Shown piece by piece: positions 26,776-33,594 of a stretch of 64,000 bases of DNA. Numbering within the stretch: the first letter of the stretch is position 1; each line of letters starts with the position of its first letter. The position numbers and the translations under genes were made by a program. Source of the stretch: Larkinella sp051857545 (GTDB taxonomy: Bacteria > Bacteroidota > Bacteroidia > Cytophagales > Spirosomataceae); NCBI RefSeq assembly GCF_051857545.1, contig NZ_JBPZHB010000007.1:62001-126000 (forward strand). Direction: 5' to 3'. The notes below the pieces were generated by a model, which saw nothing but the letters and a program-made list of their open reading frames with translations, had not been told where the DNA came from and ran no database searches.

Positions 26776-27096
26776 TCACTCCGCTTCTTCAAACAACTCT
26801 ACCTTGTTCACCGCCCATTCGCCCGCAATCATGGGCATTCCGCGCAGAACCCCCCGGTTATTCGTACAGATTAGATAGAGATCACCGGATTGAAAAATGG
26901 CCACGATCGTTTCGCCGGAAGTCTCGGACGGTTTGCCCACGGTTTCCGTAATTCGCATCCCATTATCATCGAAGGTGATGGAGTAGATGCGTAAATCGGT
27001 GGTTTCGTAGCGGTGTTTCAGCATGGCTTTCCGCAAAATGCCATGCACTTTCTCAGCTTCTTCGGTATTCTTGGTAGCGGGAACAAAAAATTTCAT
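26776..27096 (-). CDS. Small cytoplasmic protein of unknown function
   Basis: 106 residues from the ATG at 27096 (MKFFVPATKNTEEAEKV). A 75-base upstream extension exists but translates the palindromic repeat at 27109-27200, so it is rejected. The protein mixes helix and strands (RIYSITFDDNGMRITETVG, ETIVAIFQSGDLYLICTNNR) with no motif I recognise. Length and composition look real. It lies 105 bases after the GNAT gene on the same strand, with the repeat between. Confidence 0.6.
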   Translation of the reverse strand: MKFFVPATKNTEEAEKVHGILRKAMLKHRYETTDLRIYSITFDDNGMRITETVGKPSETSGETIVAIFQSGDLYLICTNNRGVLRGMPMIAGEWAVNKVELFEEAE

Positions 27097-27108
27097 TGTT
27101 TGAAATAA

Positions 27109-27200
27109 GTTTACGGTTTTCAGTATACGGTTTTCGGTAGGCTGGCGCACGAGGGCTAACGCGTCAGCCACCGAAAACCGTATACTGAAAACCGTAAACC
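27109..27200. repeat. Heptamer-armed palindrome, core-sharing family
   Basis: The left arm (27109-27148) reads GTTTACG GTTTTCA GTATACG GTTTTCG G then TAGGCTGGCGC; the right arm (27161-27199) is its complement with one bulge and one mismatch, closing on a GCGTCAGCCACCG core. The right edge touches the GNAT stop codon at 27201-27203. It has the same core and unit type as the elements at 28556 and 57826. Confidence 0.85.
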
Positions 27201-27749
27201 TTAATCAGGTTTCTTCCACATCAGCGTACTGCGCTCCTGGTCAACAAAACCGGCGGATTCGTACAACTGCTTGGCGCGGGGATTGTATTTCTCGGTTTGT
27301 AAATGAATGACTGACACGCCGAATTCGTCGGCGGCTTTTTGCAGGCTTAGTAAAACCCGTCGGCCCAGCCCCACACCCCGGTGGCCTTCTTCAATAAACA
27401 GTTCGTCGATCAGGGCGGTTTTTCCGCCAAATTCGTAAGCAAAACCGTAGGTCAGGGCCGCGTAGCCCACCGGTTTACTCTCCAACTCAACCAGCCAGAG
27501 CGAGCCCAGTGATGGATTTTCCAGGACTTGGCGGATGAGCGTCTGGCGAAGCGCCCGGTCGAACGGGTAATTGAAAAGCCCGCAAAACGTTTCCATCATC
27601 CGCAGAACGGCATCGGCGTCGGCGGGTGTTCGGGCGATTCGGATCAGGTCGGGAATGTGCGTATGGGTTTCCAAGGGTCGATAACTTCGGTAAAATACGG
27701 TAAAGTTTAAAAATACTTCATTTTTTTCTTGACTCTCCCCTTGCGTCAT
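27201..27749 (-). CDS. GNAT-family N-acetyltransferase
   Basis: 182 residues from the only ATG (27749). The GNAT fold starts at about 33 (LIRIARTPADADAVL), acetyl-CoA loop EEGHRGVGLGRRVLLSLQ sits at about 119-136, and YNPRAKQLYESAGFVDQER is the usual end. Substrate unknown. The ATG lies inside the promoter spacer of the divergent merR gene; an in-frame TTG at 27674 (LETHTHIPDLIRIAR) is a reasonable alternative that would free the operator. The divergent layout suggests the MerR/TipAS regulator could control this gene, perhaps for drug acetylation, which is inference. Confidence 0.78.
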   Translation of the reverse strand: MTQGESQEKNEVFLNFTVFYRSYRPLETHTHIPDLIRIARTPADADAVLRMMETFCGLFNYPFDRALRQTLIRQVLENPSLGSLWLVELESKPVGYAALTYGFAYEFGGKTALIDELFIEEGHRGVGLGRRVLLSLQKAADEFGVSVIHLQTEKYNPRAKQLYESAGFVDQERSTLMWKKPD

Positions 27750-27759
27750 AGCCTACCTT
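27729..27759 (+). promoter_or_regulatory. MerR-type promoter with 19-bp spacer
   Basis: TTGACT at 27729-27734 and TACCTT at 27754-27759 are separated by 19 bases (27735-27753). A 19-bp spacer is the hallmark of promoters that MerR proteins activate by DNA distortion. The spacer CTCCCCTTGCGTCATAGCC resembles known TipA-type operators in its first half. It lies 30 bases before the merR ATG, suggesting autoregulation. Confidence 0.65.
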
Positions 27760-27789
27760 TACAACGTCAACATCGGCAACGTCCTGAAA

Positions 27790-28557
27790 ATGAAAACGTA
27801 TTCGGTCAAAAAACTGGCGAATCTGGCGGGGGTCAGCGTGCGCACGCTCCACCATTACGATCGCCTGGGCCTTCTCAAACCGTCCGTTCGCACGGAAGCC
27901 CGGTACCGGCTTTACGGCGAAAAAGAGCTCATCCGGCTGCAGCAGATTCTCTTTTACAAGGAGCTGGATTTTCCGTTGCTGGAAATCCGGCAGGTGCTGG
28001 AAGACCCCGACTTCGATCTCGTCACCGCGTTAAAAAGTCACCAAAACGCGCTGAAAGACCGACGTGACCGACTCACGACCTTGCTGAGTACGATTGACAA
28101 AACCATTTCTAAACTAAAAGGAGAATCCATCATGCTAACAGACAAAGAATTATACGAAGGCTTTCCGAAAGAAAAAGCGGAAGCCTACCGACAGGAAGCC
28201 GTCGACACCTACGGTGCCAAAGTCGTGGACGAATCGGAGAACAAAATCCGTCAACTCAGCAAAGCCGAATGGGCCACTGCCAAAGCCGAGGGCGAGGAAA
28301 TTGCCCGAAAGTTGGGCGAGCTCATGCACAAAGACCCGGCGGATGCGGAGGTTCAGCAACAAGTCGCCCGCCATTATGCCTTCATCCAACGGATGTGGGG
28401 CGATTCGGTTTGCAACGGCGACAGGCTGGCGGCTTACCGCGGTCTCGCCCAATTGTATGTCGATGACCTCCGTTACACCAGCCACAACGGCGTCTCCAAC
28501 CCCGACTACGCCCAGTTTATAAGCAAAGCGATGACGCATTTTGTAGACGGGAGGTAG
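27790..28557 (+). CDS. MerR-family regulator with TipAS drug-binding domain
   Basis: 255 residues. The MerR winged helix opens with YSVKKLANLAGVSVRTLHHY (3-22) and continues DRLGLLKPSVRTEARYRLY; a coiled-coil dimer helix (about 78-110) ends near KLKGESIM; then the TipAS antibiotic-recognition domain begins at LTDKELYEGFPKEKAEAY (about 118) and runs to the end. Known TipAL/Mta-type members bind drugs and activate their own gene and efflux or resistance genes. The promoter in front has the expected 19-bp spacer. The stop codon overlaps the repeat at 28556. Confidence 0.9.
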   Translation: MKTYSVKKLANLAGVSVRTLHHYDRLGLLKPSVRTEARYRLYGEKELIRLQQILFYKELDFPLLEIRQVLEDPDFDLVTALKSHQNALKDRRDRLTTLLSTIDKTISKLKGESIMLTDKELYEGFPKEKAEAYRQEAVDTYGAKVVDESENKIRQLSKAEWATAKAEGEEIARKLGELMHKDPADAEVQQQVARHYAFIQRMWGDSVCNGDRLAAYRGLAQLYVDDLRYTSHNGVSNPDYAQFISKAMTHFVDGR

Positions 28558-28715
28558 TTAACAGTTTTCAGTATACAGTTTACGGTATACAGTTTACGGT
28601 ATTTGGTTTTCAGTGGCCGACGTATTAGCTAGCTTGCGAAGGATAATGCGTCAGCTACCGTAAACCGAATACCGTAAACCGTATACCGTAAACTGTATAC
28701 CGTAAACCGTAAACT
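28556..28715. repeat. Long heptamer-armed palindrome joining two stop codons
   Basis: Two 72-nt arms (28556-28627 and 28644-28715) and a 16-nt loop. Each arm is ten 7-base units of the type RGTWTWC (AGTATAC, AGTTTAC, GGTATAC, GGTTTAC) ending in a GGTGGCTGACGCAT-like core; about a dozen mismatches. The left edge overlaps the TAG of merR and the right edge overlaps the TAG of the esterase, so the element fills the whole gap between convergent genes. Confidence 0.88.
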
Positions 28716-29538
28716 ATCCCTTCCGATCAAAATACATCCGCATGAACAGAAACTGGTAATGAACGGCGTTGTTCCAGTAATTCCAGTTGTGTGCGCCGGG
28801 GCGGGTGATGTAGTCGTGGGCGATGTTCATGTCCAGCATTTTCTGGTGCAGGTTGGTATTGACCCGAAAGAAAAAGTCGTCGGTTCCGCAGTCGATAATC
28901 AAAGCCTGCGAGCCGGGGGTGAGTAGATGGAGCAGGTTGATGACGGTATGTTGCTCCCAGCGTTCCGGGTTTTGGGCGTAGGTTCCCAGCCACTTCGCCA
29001 TATCCCAGTTGTTCGGAAACGGCCGGATGTCCACACCACCGCTCATGCTGCCCGCAGCGCCAAACACATCCTGGTGTTTGAACGCGAGGTATAAAGCGCC
29101 GTGTCCGCCCATGCTCAGCCCCGTGATGGCCCGGCCCGTGCGGTTTTTGATGGTTTTGTAATGACTGTCTACCCAGGCCACCAATTCTTTGGCAACGTAG
29201 GTTTCGTATTTGGAAGAAGGATCGACCGGGCTGTCAAAATACCAACTGGATGCGTTGCCATCGGGGCAAACGATAATAGCCTGATAAGTGTCGGCCAGAT
29301 TGCGGGTGGCCGGTGCTTTTTTGACCCAATCGCCGTAAAAACCGCCGTGTCCATGCAGCAGATACACCACCGGAAATTCCTTGCCAGCCGCGTACGAATC
29401 CGGCGTAAGCACCACCGCTTTGATGGTTTTCTTCATGGAAGGGCTGTAGGTTTCGACGGTATCGATTTTGGTTGCCCAAGCCGATTGTTGGAGACAAAGT
29501 AAACTGGTCAGAAAGAACAAAAAACGGGAAACGGTCAT
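28714..29538 (-). CDS. Secreted alpha/beta-hydrolase esterase (esterase D/feruloyl esterase-like)
   Basis: 274 residues with a signal peptide (1-22). The alpha/beta fold is clear: VVYLLHGHGGFYGDW (about 54-68, oxyanion side), nucleophile elbow TGLSMGGHGALYLA (about 143-156, Ser in GLSMG), the aspartate in IDCGTDDFFF (about 222-231) and the histidine in RPGAHNWNYW (about 252-261). This is the putative esterase family that includes S-formylglutathione hydrolase and polysaccharide acyl esterases. Export to the periplasm suggests a carbohydrate or xenobiotic ester as substrate. Confidence 0.85.
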   Translation of the reverse strand: MTVSRFLFFLTSLLCLQQSAWATKIDTVETYSPSMKKTIKAVVLTPDSYAAGKEFPVVYLLHGHGGFYGDWVKKAPATRNLADTYQAIIVCPDGNASSWYFDSPVDPSSKYETYVAKELVAWVDSHYKTIKNRTGRAITGLSMGGHGALYLAFKHQDVFGAAGSMSGGVDIRPFPNNWDMAKWLGTYAQNPERWEQHTVINLLHLLTPGSQALIIDCGTDDFFFRVNTNLHQKMLDMNIAHDYITRPGAHNWNYWNNAVHYQFLFMRMYFDRKG

Positions 29539-29649
29539 GTTGTAGCTGGTTCAATATGGGAGTAGTTTCATTTGTTAAAAGGCTGCAAAATAAAACCATT
29601 TCCAAACTTTTTGTATCTTCATGGGCTGATTCCTCTTCAAAACAAACGC

Positions 29650-31650
29650 ATGAAGTCCATTTTCTTTCTTTGCCTGCTAACCGGCACGGTTCTGGCGCAG
29701 TCGCCCGCCAAACGTCCCATTGTTCCTTCCGACATTCTGAGATTGCAGAACATCACCGACCCGCAGGTTTCGCCCGACGGCCAGTGGGTGGCTTATTCCC
29801 TGTCGTCGGTGGACAAGGATAAAGACAAACGCAATTCGGACATCTGGATGATTAGCTGGGACGGCAAACAGTCGGTCCAACTGACGAGCAGCCCCGACGG
29901 CGAATCGTCTCCCCGCTGGAGCCCCGACGGGCGGTTTCTTTCGTTTGTCGCTACCCGCAACGGCGACAAAGACAGCCAGTTGTGGCTCCTCGACCGCCGG
30001 GGTGGTGAAGGCAAAAAACTCACCGACCTGAAAGGAGAACTGGAAGAATACGAATGGGCTCCCAACGGCAAAACCGTTGCGCTGGTCATTCGCGACAAGG
30101 ACTATTCGGATTCGGCGAAGACCAAAATCCGTACCCCATACGTCATCGACCGCCATCATTTCAAAGAAGATCGGAAGGGTTACCTCGACCGCCGTGCCGC
30201 TCATCTCTTTTTGTTTGATGTCGAATCCAAAAAACTCGATACGTTGACGGCAGGCACCTACGACGAAACCGCCCCGGTTTGGTCGCCCGACAGCAAGCAG
30301 ATCGCCTTCGTCAGCAACCGGACCGCCGATCCTGACAAAAACGAAAATACCGACCTGTTCGTAATCGAAGCCCGGACCAAAGCCCCGATGAAGCAACTGA
30401 CGAACTGGCCCGGAGTAGACAACAGCCCGGTCTGGAGCCCCGACGGGGGGCAAATTGCGTACCTGCGCTCGACGGCTTCGACCAATTTTATCATGTATGA
30501 TCAGCCGGTTTTAGCGGTCATTTCGGCCGACGGCGGAGAACCCAAACTGATTTCTGCGGCCCTGGATCGCCCGGTTCGCAATCCGCGCTGGTCGGTCGAT
30601 GGCAAATCCATCGCTGTTTTGGTAGACGACGACCGCCGAACCTACGTCGGCGCCTATGAACTGGCGTCCGGCAAACTCAGCCGCGTGGCCCACGACGATT
30701 GCGCCTACGCCGATCTGGAGCAAAATCCGAAAGGCGGCTGGGCAACACTGATGAGCAAACCGCAATTGCCAGCCGAACTCTACGCCGTTGAGAACGGAAA
30801 CGTCCGGCGGCTCACCACCATCCAGGATGCGTTTGTTGCTCCGCTCCAACTGGCTACGGTTGAGGGATTTACATCGCGCAGCAAAGACGGAACCCAGGTC
30901 GAAAACATGCTTTTCAAGCCCACCAACGCGTCGGCGGGTCAGAAAATGCCGACGATTCTCTTCATTCACGGCGGCCCGGTGGGTCAGGACAATTTCGGTT
31001 TCGACCTTTCGCGTCAAATTCTGGCGGGGGGCGGTTACGTGGTCGCGGGGGTCAATTACCGGGGCAGCAGCGGACGCGGACTGGCGTTTTGCAAAGCCAT
31101 TTACGGCGACTGGGGCAACAAAGAAGTAGCAGATATTCTGGGCGCCACCGATTACCTCGTTGCCAAAGGCATCGCCGATCCGGCTAAACTGGGCATTGGC
31201 GGTTGGAGCTACGGTGGTATTCTGACCAACTACACCATCGCCACCGACCAACGGTTCAAGGCAGCCGCCAGCGGAGCCGGGAGTTCGTTGCAGATGACGA
31301 TGTACGGTTCCGACCAGTACGTCAACCAGTACGAAAACGAATTGGGAACGCCCTGGAAAAATACCGACAAGTGGCTAAAAGTCTCCTACCCGTTCCTGAA
31401 AGCCGACCGCATCAAAACGCCGACGCAGTTTATGGGGGGTGAAAAAGATTTCAACGTGCCGATTGCCGGCAGCGAGCAGATGTACCAGGCCCTCAAGTCG
31501 TTGGGCGTACCGACACAGCTCATTATTTATCCCGGCCAGTTCCACGGCCTCTCGGTTCCGAGCTACCAAACTGACCGTTTCGACCGGTATTTGAAGTGGT
31601 TCGACCAGTATCTGAAGACGTCGGTAGCGGTTTTAGGAACCGGCAAATGA
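29650..31650 (+). CDS. S9-family peptidase (prolyl oligopeptidase/DPP type)
   Basis: 666 residues from the ATG at 29650 (MKSIFFLCLLTGTVLAQ, a signal peptide); a longer frame needs a TTG start and spoils the signal. The N-terminal 400 residues hold WD40-like blades (DPQVSPDGQWVAYSL, PRWSPDGRFLSFVA, PVWSPDSKQIAFVS, PVWSPDGGQIAYLR). The hydrolase domain has LFIHGGPVGQDNF, nucleophile IGGWSYGGILTNY (Ser near 519) and the histidine in YPGQFHGLS. It should be a periplasmic aminoacyl- or dipeptidyl-peptidase. It stands alone; a complex repeat follows. Confidence 0.9.
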   Translation: MKSIFFLCLLTGTVLAQSPAKRPIVPSDILRLQNITDPQVSPDGQWVAYSLSSVDKDKDKRNSDIWMISWDGKQSVQLTSSPDGESSPRWSPDGRFLSFVATRNGDKDSQLWLLDRRGGEGKKLTDLKGELEEYEWAPNGKTVALVIRDKDYSDSAKTKIRTPYVIDRHHFKEDRKGYLDRRAAHLFLFDVESKKLDTLTAGTYDETAPVWSPDSKQIAFVSNRTADPDKNENTDLFVIEARTKAPMKQLTNWPGVDNSPVWSPDGGQIAYLRSTASTNFIMYDQPVLAVISADGGEPKLISAALDRPVRNPRWSVDGKSIAVLVDDDRRTYVGAYELASGKLSRVAHDDCAYADLEQNPKGGWATLMSKPQLPAELYAVENGNVRRLTTIQDAFVAPLQLATVEGFTSRSKDGTQVENMLFKPTNASAGQKMPTILFIHGGPVGQDNFGFDLSRQILAGGGYVVAGVNYRGSSGRGLAFCKAIYGDWGNKEVADILGATDYLVAKGIADPAKLGIGGWSYGGILTNYTIATDQRFKAAASGAGSSLQMTMYGSDQYVNQYENELGTPWKNTDKWLKVSYPFLKADRIKTPTQFMGGEKDFNVPIAGSEQMYQALKSLGVPTQLIIYPGQFHGLSVPSYQTDRFDRYLKWFDQYLKTSVAVLGTGK

Positions 31651-31725
31651 TGGGTACAGGTGTTGTTCCTTTACCCCGAATTCGATTTATAAGCACGTCA
31701 AGTAATTTGTATAAGTGTTGTTTTT

Positions 31726-31900
31726 GCCCCGTTAGGGACATCACAGCGTAGCGACGGTAGCCAAAAATAATCATTCCCCGCACTGTTGCGTGCCTTTCGG
31801 TACGCAACAGTGCGGGGAATCGTCGCGTGCCTGACGGCACGCTGCTGGAAAAGAGCTCGGCTGGGCTACCGACGCTGCGCTGTATTGCCCCTGACGGGGC
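31726..31900. repeat. Nested palindromic intergenic repeat, about 175 bp
   Basis: Outer arms of 37 nt (31726-31762 and 31864-31900; GCCCCGTTAGGGACATCACA with its approximate complement) enclose a perfect 19-bp hairpin (31773-31791 with 31802-31820) and a small hairpin (GCGTGCCTGACGGCACGC, 31825-31842). No gene is present. The 451-base gap holds this, then an AT-rich stretch and the pgk promoter. Similar GCCCCGTYAGGG elements occur in other Cytophagales, to my recollection. Confidence 0.75.
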
Positions 31901-32035
31901 AGAAAATGGGTCATTTCTGTGTCAACCTGCACTAAAAATTACCAAAGAATATTACCCGCAAAATCCAAAAGTTCACACTTGCAATTGCAACTTAACCTTT
32001 AAAATTAGAACAAATCAAATAAGCTACTCTCCAAA

Positions 32036-32067
32036 TTGCTACGTTTAAGCAAAAACCCCTAAGTTCG
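32036..32067 (+). promoter_or_regulatory. Promoter of pgk
   Basis: TTG at 32036-32038, 21 nt, then TAAGTTCG at 32060-32067, one base from TAnnTTTG. The leader to the pgk ATG would be about 28 nt. Confidence 0.5.
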
Positions 32068-32101
32068 GGCGGATTTTGCCAACTAACAGGAAATCTGTCG
32101 T

Positions 32102-33289
32102 ATGAAAACTTTAGACTCTTACAATTTTTCCGGTAAACGCGCCCTGATTCGGGTTGATTTTAACGTTCCGCTGAACAGTAAATTTGAAATTACGGACGAT
32201 ACCCGGATGAAGGCTACGTTGCCGACCATCTCTAAAATCCTGAAAGACGGCGGTTCGTGCGTGCTGATGTCGCACTTAGGCCGGCCCAAAGGCGGTCCTG
32301 AAGATAAATATTCGCTGAAACACCTCGTGGGACCTCTGTCCATCATGCTGGGCGTTTCCGTAAAATTTGCCGACGATTGCATCGGTGATTCGGCCAAAGA
32401 AATGGCGGATTCGCTGCAACCCGGTGAGGTGCTGCTGCTGGAAAATCTGCGGTTTTACAAGGAAGAAGAAAAAGGAGACGTCGCTTTTGCCGAGAAACTA
32501 TCGAAACTGGGGGATGTGTATGTAAACGATGCCTTCGGAACGGCCCACCGCGCCCACGCTTCCACGGCGGTAATTGCCCAGTTTTTCACGGACAAAGTCT
32601 GCGGTTATGTCATGCAGGCCGAACTCGACAATGCCCAGCGGGTGCTCGACAACGCCGAACGGCCCTTCACGGCCATCATGGGAGGAGCCAAGATTTCGGA
32701 TAAAATCCTGATCATCGAGAAACTTCTCGACAGTGTCGACAACCTGATCATCGGGGGTGGCATGTCTTACACCTTTACCAAAGCCCAGGGTGGCAAAATC
32801 GGTAAATCACTGCTCGAAGCTGATAAGCAGGAACTGGCGCTGGAACTGCTTGAAAAAGCAAAAGCAAAAGGTGTTCAGGTGTATTTACCCGTCGATAATG
32901 TCATTGCCGACGGTTTTTCGAACGATGCCAACCGCCAAATCGTTGCAACCGGCGAAATCCCGGATGATTGGGAAGGTTTGGACATCGGCCCTGACACCAT
33001 TGCCCTCTTCAGCGATATCTTGTCCAAGTCAAAAACCATCCTTTGGAACGGCCCGATGGGCGTGTTCGAATTCCCCAACTTCGCCATCGGCACCAACGCC
33101 ATTGCGGATGTGGTCGTAAAAGCCACGGAAGACAACGGCGCGTTCTCGCTCATCGGCGGTGGTGACTCGGCTTCAGCCGTCAACAACGCCGGGTATGGCG
33201 ACCGGGTGAGCTACGTTTCTACGGGCGGGGGAGCCTTGCTGGAGTATATGGAAGGCAAAGTATTGCCGGGTGTGGCCGCTCTGGACTGA
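32102..33289 (+). CDS. pgk: Phosphoglycerate kinase
   Basis: 395 residues, full length for the family. Landmarks are LIRVDFNVPL (about 15-24), MSHLGRPKGGPEDKYSL (about 58-74), LLLENLRFYKEEEKGD, the hinge and nucleotide region IMGGAKISDKI (about 197-207) and LIGGGDSASAV (about 353-363), with WNGPMGVFEFPNFAIGT near 320. The enzyme makes ATP from 1,3-bisphosphoglycerate in glycolysis. Single gene with its own promoter and terminator. Confidence 0.97.
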   Translation: MKTLDSYNFSGKRALIRVDFNVPLNSKFEITDDTRMKATLPTISKILKDGGSCVLMSHLGRPKGGPEDKYSLKHLVGPLSIMLGVSVKFADDCIGDSAKEMADSLQPGEVLLLENLRFYKEEEKGDVAFAEKLSKLGDVYVNDAFGTAHRAHASTAVIAQFFTDKVCGYVMQAELDNAQRVLDNAERPFTAIMGGAKISDKILIIEKLLDSVDNLIIGGGMSYTFTKAQGGKIGKSLLEADKQELALELLEKAKAKGVQVYLPVDNVIADGFSNDANRQIVATGEIPDDWEGLDIGPDTIALFSDILSKSKTILWNGPMGVFEFPNFAIGTNAIADVVVKATEDNGAFSLIGGGDSASAVNNAGYGDRVSYVSTGGGALLEYMEGKVLPGVAALD

Positions 33290-33333
33290 GAAAGCGCAAT
33301 TAATTGAATAGTAATTATCATTTAGAAAATCAC

Positions 33334-33363
33334 AAAAAAGGTCATCGAAAGTGACCTTTTTTT
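33334..33363. terminator. Terminator after pgk
   Basis: AAAAAAGGTCA, short loop, TGACCTTTTTTT: a short stem with a long T-run, 45 bases past the pgk stop. Also usable from the other strand. Confidence 0.8.
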
Positions 33364-33474
33364 ATGACTTTCAAACCACAAAACCGAATTTGATGCAAAT
33401 TTATTAAATGTATATACATCATGTGACCAAATGATATTTTGAAATGGGCGAAGGTTACCGTACTTTTAAAAATC

Positions 33475-33504
33475 AAAAAAGCCACTCCTCAAGGTGGGAG
33501 TGGC
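33475..33504. terminator. Terminator, probably for the minus-strand receptor gene
   Basis: AAAAAAGCCACTCC, 8-base loop, GGAGTGGCTTT. Read from the minus strand the stem is followed by TTTTTT, so it suits the outer-membrane receptor gene that ends at 33595. Confidence 0.75.
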
Positions 33505-33594
33505 TTTCTGCTTTCTTAACCTAAACTAATTATCTATTAAAGTAACGGCGGACGGACCAAATACCGTCCGCCGTTTGCTTTATTTAACTTTTAT

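Noticed and set aside
28556..28715. CRISPR-like array
   Set aside because: The units are 7 bases long without spacers and run as inverted arms, not as 25-40-base direct repeats separated by unique spacers.
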